Source: Prorocentrum cordatum (lineage: Eukaryota; Sar; Dinophyceae; Prorocentrales; Prorocentraceae). From it: DNA of 64,000 nucleotides. Both the position numbers and the translations under genes were made by a program. A model generated the notes under the pieces. It was not told the origin of the DNA. It saw nothing but the letters and a program-made list of their open reading frames with translations, and ran no database searches. The DNA lies in the NCBI GenBank assembly GCA_963575745.1, contig CAUYUJ010016139.1, positions 103,501 through 167,500 on the forward strand, read 5' to 3'. Each line of letters starts with the position of its first letter. The first letter of the stretch is position 1. Below are positions 54,201 to 63,320 of the stretch, one piece after another.

Positions 54201-56540
54201 CAGAGGCCGTGGGCCGCGGTGCGCGACCCCGTCTCGGCGCTGGTGCTCACGCTAAGGCGAGTCGGCTGGGGCCTCAGAGCAGGCGGTCGCACCCTGACCG
54301 ACAGGGAGGGCTGCGAGTTCGATGTCATGAGATTCTCGCCCGCTTTCCTCGCCGCCAGGGTCAAGGAGCACACGCGTCAGGCGGCCTCGCTCGAGGAGTA
54401 CGCCAGCAGGCCCGAGACGTTCTGGCAGTGGGAGCTGCCGCCGTGGTGGACGCCGATCAACCAGCTCCTAGGGGCCAAAGGGTCAGATACCTGGACGGGC
54501 CACCACAAAGGCTGTTTGAGACGATTGGCGTCGTTGGCCAGCTGGCCCCAGGCCCGTCTGGCGAGGCATGGGCGTGAGATAGACCCGCTCTGCAAGCTCT
54601 GTGGCGCCGCCCCTGGGACGTTGCACCACAGACACCATGAGTGCCCAGCTTGGGCGGCCTGGAGGAGGGACTACTGCCCAGATCAGGTGAGCCAGGCTGC
54701 GGTGCAGGTCCACCGCATGGGGGCCCCCTTCGACGAGCTTTTCTGCCAGGGACTCTTCGCCGACATCAGCCTGCTGGTGGCCAGACCAGCCTGGAATGAC
54801 TGCTGGGCGAGACGATCCTGCGGGTGGGGGGACTGCATCCTGGTGGTTCCCGATGGGTCGTTCGTTTTCACCGACGGTTCGTGCCTGAACGGGGATTTCC
54901 CGCACGTCAGGAGCGCGGGCTGGGCGGTCATCGTGCACGGTCCAGAGGGGAGGCTCATCGCCGAGGCGTGGGGCGCAGTGCCCCCCAGCGACCTCCCGTC
55001 GCAGACGGCCAAGGCGGGCGAGGACTACGCTGCCGCCATCGGCCTTGCAGACATCATCGGGAACTACACGCTGCTCAGCGACTGCCTGAGCACGGTCAAA
55101 GCTGCGTCTAACCTGGCCAAGGCCTGCGGCCCCAGCTCCCTGCACGCCCACGTTTGGGCCAGGGTGGGAGATGCGGCGGAAGGCGTCACCATTCGCCACG
55201 CGCCCGCCCACCGCACTGAGGCCGCGGTGCAGGACGGGGATTTCACCCTCTTCGAGCTAGTGGGCAACAGGCGCGCCGACACCAGGGCAAAGGAAGGAGC
55301 GGCCTTGCATGCCACTGCGGAGCAGGACGCCCTGATGTTGGAGGGCTGCCTGGCTCGGGCGAAGGAGGCGGCCAGGTACGCGGCTGCCCTCGAGGTGCAC
55401 ATCACGGAGTCAGGGCTCAGAGACTCCTGGCCGCTCACCTCTCTGGACCTCGTGGACCTGGACCCCTGCGCCCAGTCGCCCGCCCTGGGGTTGCTGCTGG
55501 AAGCTGAGGAGTCGACTGCCCGTGGCCCTGGCGGCATGGCGGCCCTAGGGGCGGCTGCAGCGCTGGCGACGGCAGCGGCGGCAAGCCAGGGAGCCCAGCC
55601 CCAGGACCAGGCAGACTCGAAGGAGTGCATGAGGAAGGAAGCGGACGTGGGGTCAGGCGGGCCCAATAAGCCAGCCGTTGTTGAGTCGAGCGCGTCGGCG
55701 GCTTTGCATCGTGCGGTCCAGCGTCGCCGTGCTGAGCAGGCGGAGCGGTCAGCGCCCTCTGCCGCGGACGCACGTTGCCCGCCCATGTCGGCTATGCCGT
55801 TGCCCCCTCCCCCACCTTCCACCGCGGCCGTCCCGCCTCCGAGTGCTCTCTCGGGCCCTTCCAGCCAGAGGAGGGCCCCAGGGCCCATTTTGGAGACCTC
55901 AGACTCTGGCCAAAGGTCGAGGGTCTCATTTTTGTGTGGTTCGCGAGATGGCCTGCCCCAGGTCGACCCTGGAGAATCGGGAGTCTGGGAGGTCAACGGC
56001 CACCGTCTTCGCGAATCAAGAGTTTCAGGTGGGGACGGGCCTGAGTTTTTGGTTTGCGTGGCGTGCTGGATGTATTGCATGAAACCCAGGTACTGCCACA
56101 GGGGTCTGGCCAAGGCCTGCAGCGGGGCCCAGCGAGCTGACGACCCCAGGGCCAAAAAGGGCTCGAGGGCGCAGACACGGAATGATTTCGCGAAGTCGAT
56201 CCTGCCTGGGAAATCCAAGCAGCCGATCGACCAGCTGGCTCGGCCCACAGCGGCCACCCGCGCCAGGTGGGCCAAGTCGCTAGGCTTGGTCGCGGGCCCT
56301 GGGGGCGTGGGGGACTCCGAGGCCCCTGCAGGCTCCAGAGCCCCATCAGTGGAGCCCCCAGTGCTGCAGGAGCGGGCACCTGCCCCGCCTGCCCCTGGGA
56401 GGCTGTTCAGCCCAGGGCTCGAGGGAGCCCTGAGCTCCTTCGGCTTTGCCTGCGCGGCCGACGCACAGGAGCGTGGCAGGGTCGCCAGGGCGGCCAGGTC
56501 GGCGGACCCCAGGCCAGTGTTCGGCCTGAGCGCGGAGTGA
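51072..56540 (+). CDS. ORF2: endonuclease, reverse transcriptase, RNase H polyprotein
   Basis: About 1,822 residues if begun at ATG 51,072, which overlaps ORF1 by 131 bp; the frame is open upstream to 49,815, but that part is antiphase to ORF1 and probably non-coding. Domains: AP-like endonuclease with Asn99 (SINGSTW), Gln126-Glu127 (IQETR), Asp245/Asn247 (GADWN), TYDFFVIS and HPHVPVRL. Reverse transcriptase with motif A FDISKFYEQ (Asp739), motif B AGCSCATTMARI, motif C VIDD (Asp831-Asp832). CCHC knuckle CKLCGAAPGTLHHRHHEC from residue 1,174. RNase H with Asp1268 (FTDGS), Glu1317, Asp1337, Asp1403. The tail is Ala/Pro-rich with a Cys cluster CVACWMYCMKPRYC. All catalytic residues are kept, so it is potentially active in target-primed reverse transcription in the nucleus. 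VIDD in place of YxDD is unusual. Confidence 0.92.
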   Translation: MRSMPQPQQPSVRRPPSSGTRPSASCGVPWTRSGQQASGLGTFDPRPIASLDLACTARCPRHPWVEGAGARGTVAAECLQLAKLARPSEKLGASFLSINGSTWTESQTALEQLLDEKVRDDVYFIQETRFTSALAEGSARAWCKRNGITAAFGECRSTGAAVQAVSSGVAVLVGEHRGVAAIDQAWGQHAPRIVARRVAFGDLVVVCVSLYLQCSVKLNESNVDLLSELQGFLLSLREPFVVGADWNLEPSLLSSSWWPRAVGAVIVAPEEPTCGDSTYDFFVISDVLAGLGPKVSVLRQATTHPHVPVRLTFEKLSSQAGIWVQKGPEPFELPAARQEGIQPEPEEEDSLTGWKAPLLDEKGSPNKAISEFFVLAEERLIHLLGIKDGAKYRGRAQGLRRVPKQLIHLLRSEEVRRTSPLTRCWITLGRLATQLAAAASVPHPSQGHRKHVKRLQEAALGLVPKFEAAGCDIFGGTKMETMLEEISGRSQQGGIFLQAISAAVEVKRKEDVKLARQRWKEFMAEALSGNGKGAHAIIKQANLESCSILGPGEGEAPPVPLVGQQALDRILQEWKALWHKDGSSSVRPENWEEPFGLDAITAEEVLAAAKTFPRKTALGWDAFHPRLILSLGRVYAERLAEILTAWERRPQESELFTTIIAFLGKPDGGRRPIGLLCMWLRIWSRIRRKYCAAWEKDHTLPEYWGADTDTCCDRAVYIHNLLLGLAREKNFEAASVYFDISKFYEQISHELLLEAARGCDFNTGLIQALCVLYSGPRRARADLALSEQLVIDDTVIAGCSCATTMARIMLHDLLLQSRKMLPIGRVANVIDDISGHGIGTRRLVVEQIARFAKGVATMLGDKRLPINWGKAKALASSAKLRRELQQHANWVLADEAFVAGHRDLGGDATAGSHRRVGTQVARELAALRQGNNLTRIFGSGMRQAKIQRAGPAAKALWGSAISGIPPGRMRALRISAAKAACNLPTGAALTFCLQCAPQGWRQDPLVIATGMAVQAFVAMSWSGQASPAAVQACLRDSSRLASLQRPWAAVRDPVSALVLTLRRVGWGLRAGGRTLTDREGCEFDVMRFSPAFLAARVKEHTRQAASLEEYASRPETFWQWELPPWWTPINQLLGAKGSDTWTGHHKGCLRRLASLASWPQARLARHGREIDPLCKLCGAAPGTLHHRHHECPAWAAWRRDYCPDQVSQAAVQVHRMGAPFDELFCQGLFADISLLVARPAWNDCWARRSCGWGDCILVVPDGSFVFTDGSCLNGDFPHVRSAGWAVIVHGPEGRLIAEAWGAVPPSDLPSQTAKAGEDYAAAIGLADIIGNYTLLSDCLSTVKAASNLAKACGPSSLHAHVWARVGDAAEGVTIRHAPAHRTEAAVQDGDFTLFELVGNRRADTRAKEGAALHATAEQDALMLEGCLARAKEAARYAAALEVHITESGLRDSWPLTSLDLVDLDPCAQSPALGLLLEAEESTARGPGGMAALGAAAALATAAAASQGAQPQDQADSKECMRKEADVGSGGPNKPAVVESSASAALHRAVQRRRAEQAERSAPSAADARCPPMSAMPLPPPPPSTAAVPPPSALSGPSSQRRAPGPILETSDSGQRSRVSFLCGSRDGLPQVDPGESGVWEVNGHRLRESRVSGGDGPEFLVCVACWMYCMKPRYCHRGLAKACSGAQRADDPRAKKGSRAQTRNDFAKSILPGKSKQPIDQLARPTAATRARWAKSLGLVAGPGGVGDSEAPAGSRAPSVEPPVLQERAPAPPAPGRLFSPGLEGALSSFGFACAADAQERGRVARAARSADPRPVFGLSAE

Positions 56541-56662
56541 CGGTCGCGCTTCGGGGTCTGGGCCTGGTCGGCTGCGGGCCCGTGCAAGCTCTGTTTGTGG
56601 GGCCGTAAGACGGCGTCCGAATTTGTTGGTGCATGACAAGCCCCAGGGTTATAGGATAAAAA
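56541..56662 (+). other. 3' UTR and A-tail of the LINE
   Basis: 122 bp between the ORF2 stop and the right target duplication, ending GGGTTATAGGATAAAAAAA. The seven-A run overlaps the first AA of the duplication. No AATAAA signal is seen, which is usual for dinoflagellates. Confidence 0.8.
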
Positions 56663-56676
56663 AATGCCGTCACCGT
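56663..56676 (+). repeat. Target-site duplication, right copy
   Basis: AATGCCGTCACCGT, a perfect match to 49,953-49,966. It is followed by AGTAAAACAAAGC, the continuation of the pre-insertion locus. Confidence 0.9.
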
Positions 56677-56774
56677 AGTAAAACAAAGCAATGTACCAAT
56701 TATCATGCCAGTGTCGAATGATCCACTCGTTCTTTTGTTTAAGCAATCTCCCCTTGTTAGTTACGTTAGTATCA

Positions 56775-56796
56775 TCCGCAGCCGTGTTGGCTCAAT
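56775..56796 (+). other. DinoSL relic, 18 of 22 match
   Basis: Reads TCCGCAGCCGTGTTGGCTCA then AT; four differences from the canonical leader. One (CCGCAG for CCGTAG) is shared with the outer leader at 49,966. Confidence 0.8.
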
Positions 56797-56834
56797 TGTT
56801 TGAGGCCCGCTGCGTTGCTCGAACACATCTAACC

Positions 56835-57107
56835 ATGTCGGCCGCACGCTTCCATCGCGGCTGCTTCCAGACACCGTTGCGACGAGTTGAGATCTCCAGC
56901 TGGCACTCGTTGGGAAGCGCTCGGCAGAGCATCTTCCTGCGTGGGCTGGCAAACGACCTCCTCGCGGCCTCGGCGCCTGGGCTCGTCGTGAGCTCGTGGA
57001 GCCACCGCTTCACGGCCGACCGTTTCTACTGGCTTGGCAAGCCGGACATACCAGGCGAGTTCGACGCGGGCTTGGCCACGGTGCGAAGGATTGAGGGGTC
57101 TGAGTGA
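56835..57107 (+). CDS. SL-tagged small hypothetical protein
   Basis: 90 residues from the first ATG after the leader relic (context ACCATGTCGG), ending EFDAGLATVRRIEGSE and a TGA. Codons are mostly G/C-ending and the composition is normal (FHRGCFQTPLRRVEISSWHS; FTADRFYWLGKPDIPGEFD), unlike the repeat-driven frames nearby. It is presumably a retrogene derived from a trans-spliced mRNA, possibly 3'-truncated. No family is recognised. No target duplication or poly(A) was found. Confidence 0.45.
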   Translation: MSAARFHRGCFQTPLRRVEISSWHSLGSARQSIFLRGLANDLLAASAPGLVVSSWSHRFTADRFYWLGKPDIPGEFDAGLATVRRIEGSE

Positions 57108-57549
57108 GCATCCGGCTGGTCGGGGCTACAAATTCCTCAGGGCCCCCTCAACCAGGACAGTGTCAACCGAGAGCTTGGCCATGCCACCTGCTGGGAACGA
57201 AGAGCGGAGAATGTTTCGACCCACGGCTGCAGTGCTCTTGGAGCAGTGTCCTGGTTTACCGGAGTCCCCGCTTAAGGGGGCCTTGCATTGCCTGAGTGCG
57301 TGGCGCACCTGAAGCGGGATTTTTGCGGTGCGGATTCCTGTCGCTCTTGTACTCGCCGCCGTCGCTTCGCGCGCTCCGAACCCTCCCGGCTTGCCAGTGG
57401 CCCGCCCAGCAACGCACCGAGGGTCCGCTCTCGCAGCCCGCGCCCATGCCTGCGTCCCAAGTTTGCGACCCGCGCCCCATCATGGTGTCCTCGTCCGCGG
57501 GGGTTCGTGCCAGGGTTTCGCAGATCGGGCGAAGAGAAATGTGCACATA

Positions 57550-57726
57550 CAGCCGGAGCCCTGAAGAAGGAACCCTCTTCGATGGGGAGGGGCTCGGTGT
57601 TCCTTGATTGTTCGACAGTTTGCCTTCTGTTGTCCTTAGGTTTTCCATGGGAAATCGAAGTTTAACTTATGGAAAAAAAGGGGCCTCGTTCCTTATTTGG
57701 GGTTCCTTAGGTCAACGCCCCGACTG
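57550..57726 (+). mobile_element. CAGTCGGGG MITE, copy 4 (complete)
   Basis: 177 bp flanked by TA at 57,548-57,549 and 57,727-57,728. Left end CAGCCGGAGCCCTGAAGAAG, right end AACGCCCCGACTG; two substitutions spoil the left inverted repeat. The internal sequence is the closest match to copy 1 (TTCCTTGATTGTTCGACAG). Confidence 0.9.
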
Positions 57727-57984
57727 TACACGGATCCTCCAGGACCATCCTGGGTTCAGAGTGGGCTTAGGTCACCCGCGGGGGCGCGATGAGGCTTGTG
57801 CTTCGCGAGCCGCGAGCTGGGCCGGAGCGGTGGCCCTGCTCTTCTCGGAGGGTGGCGGCGCGAGGGCGCGAAGACAATCGTGGGGAGCGAGGCGCCACGC
57901 CATGCGACCTGGCCGCAAAGGGAGGGGTGTCCTGAGGCGGGGCTAGGGAGCGTGCGCGGTGGAGTGCATTCATCTCCCGCTTCC

Positions 57985-58158
57985 TATCAGGAGGGGGAAA
58001 AACACACAAACACAAGTAATCGTCGAGTCCCACGAAAATGTGGGAAGATATGGGAAGTGGGGGGGAAGACAAAAACCCAGAAAGTATGGGAAAATATGGG
58101 GAATCATTTTATGTGTGTGTATTTATTTGTGTATCCTGGGGCCCCTTCATCCTAGGGC
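57985..58158 (+). repeat. Dispersed repeat D, copy 2
   Basis: Matches 11,870-12,042 from TCAGGAGGGGGAAAAACACA to GGGGCCCCTTCATCC. 58,159-58,480 is GC-rich with two G-homopolymers (58,276 and 58,350 regions) and no gene. Confidence 0.8.
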
Positions 58159-58482
58159 CGCTCAGGACGCGATTTTCCTCCAAACCCACCCCGATCGTGG
58201 CGCCAGCGGGGGAGCGCATCCGCAGGCGACCCGCGCCCCCTCTCGTCCGCAGCTGCGGGGGGCTGAGTGCCACGGGGGGGGGGGGGGGGGGGTCGCCTGG
58301 ACACGCCGAAGCACGCGGCCCACGCGCGCCAGCTCCTCTTCCTGAAAGGGGGGGGGGGGGGCGGAGGGCAGGCGGGCGGCGCTCCAGGACGGCCCCGGGG
58401 AGAGCCCTGGGGCGCGCTCCGGCCCCAGCAGGAGGGGGACGACGGCGGATGAGGTCTTTGCGCGCTCGTGGGCCTTCGGATA

Positions 58483-60211
58483 GGATGATGATGATTATGA
58501 TGGTGGTGGTGGTGATGGTGATGCTCATGGTGATGATAGTGATGATGGTGACGGTGACGGTGCTGCTGCTGCTTGTGATGATGATGTGGTGGTGGTGTTG
58601 ATGATGACGACGATGATGGTGTTGATGACGATCATGCTTATGATGATGATGATGCTGATGTTGATTATGCTGATGTTGATTATGCTTATGATGATAATGA
58701 TGATGATGTTGATGATGGTGGCGATGATGATGATGCTGAATACGATGATGGTGATGATGTGGATGATGACGTTGATCACGATGAATACGATGATTATGAT
58801 GATGATGGTGATGATCATGGTGATGGTGATGGTGATGATGGTGGTGCTGATGATGATGATGATGATGGCGATGGTGTTGATGATTGTGATGGTGGCGATG
58901 ATGCTGATGGTGACGATGATGATGCTGATGGTGACGATGATGATGATGATGGTGCTGCTGATGATGATGACGATGCTGATGGTGATGAAGATGATGGCGA
59001 TGATTAGCATGATGGTGATTGTGATGGTGATGATGGTGGTGCTGATGATGATGTTGATGACGATGCTAACGATGGCGATGCTGATGATGACGATGATGCT
59101 GATGATGATGACGATGATGACGATGGTTGTGGTGGTGCTGCTGATGCTGATGATGACAACGCTGATGATGATGAAGATGATGGCGATGATTAGCATGTCT
59201 GTAATGGTGATAATGATGATGATGATGGTGGTGCTGATGCTGGTGACGATGATGATGACGATGATGATGTTGATGCCGATTGTGATGATGATGTTGGTGA
59301 TGATGATGAGGATGGTGGTTGTGATGATGGTGGTGATGATGATGATGATGATGTTGATGGCGATGCTGATAATAGCGATAATGATGATGATGATGTTGAT
59401 GACGATGCTGCTGATGATGGTGATGGTGATGATGGTGTTGGTGGTTGTTATGGTGGCGATGATGATGATGATAATGATAATGACGATGATGATGATGACA
59501 ATGACGTGGACTATGTTAACGATGACGATGACGATGCTGATGATGAGTATGATGGTGATGATGGTGATTATCATTGTGATGATGATGATGATGTTGGTGA
59601 TGGTGATGGTGATGGTGACAGTGATGATGGCGATGGCGATGGTGATGGTGATGATGATGGTGATTATAATGAGATGAGAATGATGACGATGATGATGATG
59701 ATGATGATGATGATGATCGGGGTGACGGCGATGGTGATGGTGATTTTGATCATGGTAATGATTGTGATGATGATGATGGGCATGGCGATGGCCATGGCCA
59801 TGGCCATGGCCATGATGATGATGGTTGTTCTGATGATGGTGATGGTGATGGCGATGGCGACGATGCTGATAATGACGACGACGATGAAGATGATGCTGGT
59901 GATGGTGATGATGGGGATGCTGATGATTAGGCTGATGCGAATGTAAATGATGAGATGGTGATTATGATGATAATGATGATGATGATGGTAATGGTGATGG
60001 CGGTTCTGATGATGACTATGATCATGCTGTTGGTGGTGATCGAAGTAGTGATGATGGTGGTGACGATGGAGATGATGATAATAGCGATGGTGATGATGAT
60101 GACAATGATCATGATGATCATGTTGCTTATGATCATGATTGTGGTGATGACGATGACGATGATGACGATGATGATTAGAATGATGATTATGATGTTGATG
60201 ATGAAGATGAA

Positions 60212-60257
<46 letters not shown>

Positions 60258-60300
60258 GTGATGGTGATGGTGATGGTGGTGGTGATGACCATTGAAGATG
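58483..60300. repeat. GAT trinucleotide array 1
   Basis: About 1.8 kb of imperfect GATGAT, GATGGT and GACGAT repeats with a (GGCCAT)n patch at 59,782-59,812. Met/Asp/Val and Ile/His frames of up to 363 codons are artefacts. Confidence 0.98.
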
Positions 60301-60339
60301 TTGATCGCCCCCATTTGTATACACCAGGAATAATGCAGA

Positions 60340-60545
60340 TGAATGACCAGCATGATGTTTGGCTCGGACAGGGAGCCGCACGCGCGGTGAAGCCTCTACG
60401 GTTGCCCAGTGGTCCGACACACCCTGTTGTTTCTGCATCCTGCCGCGCAGGTGTGACAGCCACCGGTGACTGAAGAGCGGCTCCAGCCAGGCAAAACCGG
60501 CCCGAGGACTGCCGAGGCAAGGCGACTACAGATATGATGACCACC
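60340..60545 (+). repeat. Dispersed repeat G, copy 1
   Basis: About 200 bp containing GGGAGCCGCACGCGCGGTG, GGTCCGACACACCCTGTTGT and GCTCCAGCCAGGCA. Copy 2 is at 61,765-61,948 in the same orientation. Each copy borders a GAT array. Confidence 0.85.
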
Positions 60546-60589
60546 CACCGAACGTCACCACCCAGAAAAAAGACGGATTTGATGAAACA

Positions 60590-61475
60590 TGCCTCCGTGA
60601 AGCATCCCTTCTGTGGCACGACTCCGCGGAGCACACCCTCGGGAAGAAACACGCCACGAGGAAACATGTCTGATGAAGTACGCCACGATGAAGCACGCTG
60701 TGATGAAGAACTCCAGAATGAAGCCGTGCACGACAGTGAAGCACGTCACGATGTACTACTCCACCATGAAGCACTTCACGAAGCACTATTTGACGAACCG
60801 CTCCACGACGACGCAATCCACACCGAAGCACTCCTTGGTGAAACACTCTAGGAAGCACGCCGCCGGGAAGCACGCCTCCTTCAGGCATGCCGCAATGGAA
60901 ACACGTCTCCGTGAAGCAGGCCTCCTGTGAGGTACGCCACAGTGAAGGACCCCCGAAGAAGCCCTCCTCGATGTACCACTCCACAACGAATTACGCCCTG
61001 GCGAGGAAGCTCTCGATGAAGCCTTCCCCGATGAAGCCAACCACGATGAAGCACGCATTCGCTCGGTGAAACACTCTGCAAGGAGGCACGCCTCCGCGAA
61101 GCACGCCTTCGTGAAGCACGCCACGATGAAACACGCCAAGTTGAAGCACGCTTCTCCGAGGAAGCACGCCACAATGAAGCCCTCCAGGAAACCCTCGATG
61201 AAGTACGCCTCCATAATGAAGCATGGTTCCCCGATGAACACGATGAAGCTTTCCACGATGACGCCCTCCAGGGAACCCTCAACGACGCACCACTCCACGA
61301 TGAAGCACGCCACTCCGTGAGGAAGCACGCCGCCGTGAAGCACGCCACAGTGGAGCACGCCACTATGCAACATCGAAGCACCGCCACGAAACTCTCCACG
61401 GTGAAGCACGCCGCGATGAAGCACATCACGATTAAACACTCCACGATGAAGCGTTGAAGAAAGCACTTCTGATGA
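60590..61475. repeat. GAAGCACGCC minisatellite
   Basis: About 890 bp of 12-30 bp units around GATGAAGCACGCCACGATGA. Minus-strand frames repeating Cys-Phe-Ile-Val/Gly-Val-Leu-His are translations of the array. 61,476-61,764 is unique sequence with no gene. Confidence 0.95.
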
Positions 61476-61764
61476 AGCGATCCTTCGGTGCGCACCCCGA
61501 GCTAAATATGACACATAGCGCTGGTAGCCAACTTGAGAGCGCAAGGCTGCGCGCCACAAGACCACGAGGTATATCACACGACGCTGCTAGCACAGGGGCA
61601 CCAGATGGAAAGGCTGAGCCCATTGACTGCCTGGCGCCGACGCCGCCAGCGTACGAGTCACACCTGTGGCCCAGCCACCAGAACCACATCTCTGCCGTTG
61701 CAGCGGCTCCAGTACTGAAGGTGATCTGGGTGATAGTCGATTGCGTATCGTAGGGGTACAGGAG

Positions 61765-61948
61765 ATGAAGAAACAGCTCGTTGTTGGGGTCTGGTTGGGA
61801 GCCGCACGTGCGGTGCAGTCGTAATTGTTGCCCGATGGTCCGACACACCCTGTTGTGTTTGCACCCTGCCGCGCGGGTCCGACGGCCACTGGCAACCGGA
61901 GAGCGACTCCAGCCAGGCAGTAACGGGACAAGGCGATTACAGAGATGT
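61765..61948 (+). repeat. Dispersed repeat G, copy 2
   Basis: Aligned with copy 1 over GGGAGCCGCACGTGCGGTG, GGTCCGACACACCCTGTTGT and CTCCAGCCAGGCA, with indels. It ends at the start of the second GAT array. Confidence 0.85.
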
Positions 61949-62045
61949 TGATGATGCTGATGTTGATGACGACGATGCTGATGACGGTGGTGATGACGAT
62001 GGCAATGATGCTGCTGCTGATGATGACTCTGACGATGATGACTGG

Positions 62046-62107
<62 letters not shown>

Positions 62108-62685
62108 GTGATGGTGATGGTGATGATGATGATGATGGTGATGATGAGCTGGTGATGATGGTGATGATGATGCTGGTTGTGATGCTGATGCAGATGATAC
62201 TGATAATGGTGATGGTGATGGTGGTGGTGATGGCGATGGTGGCGAACAATCATGATGGTGATGGTGCTGCTGGTGATGGTGATGTTGATGCTGGTGATGT
62301 TGGCGATGGTGATAGCAGGTACGATGATGCCTGTGGGTATTATGATGGTGGTGGCGATGATGATGGTGACGATGATGTTGGTGATGGTGCTGGTGGTGAT
62401 GCTGATGCTGCTGATGATGATGGTGACGACGATGGCGATGGCGATTACGACGGCGAGGGTGATGGTGATGGCGATGGCGATGACGGCGCTGCTGATGACA
62501 GTGATGATGATGGTGATGGCGATAGCGATGGTGATCGTGGTGGTGGTGGTCATGATGGTGGTCATGGTGATGGTGATGGTGATGACGATGATGGTGGTGG
62601 TGATCCTGATGTTGTTGATGATGATGATGTTTATATGATGACGACGATGATGATGAGGAAGGCGATGATAATGATGATAGGGGGC
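61945..62685. repeat. GAT trinucleotide array 2
   Basis: GATGATGAT and GATGGTGAT repeats of about 740 bp. Asp- or Met-rich and Ile-rich frames are artefacts. 62,690-63,070 has a unique segment and a GGAGGAGGA/GACGACGAC tract at 62,865-62,905, no gene recognised. Confidence 0.97.
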
Positions 62686-63084
62686 TTGCCGTGGAGGAGC
62701 CCGCACTCTGCGCGGTTGGTCCTGGCGATGTTCGAGCCTAGGGGCAGAGATCCGCTGTTGCTCTACGCCGTCGACCGCATTTGCACCGATGCTGCCGGGC
62801 GGCCCGCGACACCAGAAGGGCCGTTGGAGACGGCCTTAGACGTCTGCTCGCCGAGGGCGAGAAGAGGAAGAGGAGGAGGTGGAGGAGGAGGAGGACGACG
62901 ACGAAGAGGATGAAGACCAGTGTACTCCCACGACTCATCAACGATGTTGGAATAAAGCCCTTCCTCCAAGCTCCCTCTTCAGAGGCCCCTACAAGAGTGC
63001 ATTTCCAGTGAGGAAAACTGCCTCGTTGGAGACAACCGTTTGAAGACCTTGACGCGTGCCAACACACCGTTCACGGGACTCCAG

Positions 63085-63320
63085 AACGAATGTGCGCGGC
63101 GCTAAGGCGAGAGCCACATTTTGGAAGCAACTTGCCCACAATCCGCGAAGCTCTTGCAATTTGGTTTGAGAATGTACGCGGCGTTGAGGCGAAGGCCACA
63201 TTTTGAAAATTACCCGCCATCAATGTGCGAAACTCTTGCCAATGTTGAAAACCAATGTGAGCGGCGCTGAAGCGAGAGCGAAAGTTTGTAAACGACCCGC
63301 TCTCAATCCGCGAAGGTGTG
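63085..63320 (-). repeat. 83-bp tandem repeat, inverted copy of the 16.4 kb family
   Basis: AATGTGCGCG, AATGTACGCG and AATGTGAGCG at 63,089, 63,171 and 63,254 (spacing 82 and 83 bp), within GGCGCTAAGGCGAGAGCCAC. This is the reverse complement of the 16.42-16.64 kb unit. Confidence 0.8.

Larger units (their letters stand above)
49966..56662 (+). mobile_element. Intact LINE-type retrotransposon inserted as a trans-spliced RNA copy
   Basis: The insert starts at a DinoSL (three tandem copies), encodes ORF1 and ORF2 with all catalytic motifs of endonuclease, reverse transcriptase and RNase H, and ends after a 122-bp 3' UTR in GGATAAAAAAA. Both sides carry the same 14-bp target duplication. Structure, uninterrupted frames and perfect duplication indicate a young, full-length insertion of about 6.7 kb. 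Dinoflagellate leaders are added to nuclear mRNAs by trans-splicing, so the template was a mature capped mRNA. It lies 100 bp upstream of another SL-tagged ORF. Confidence 0.9.

Noticed and set aside
58525-62706. Met/Ile/Asp-rich frames of 200-420 codons
   Set aside because: Translations of GAT arrays and of the GAAGCACGCC minisatellite; no ordinary composition anywhere in them.
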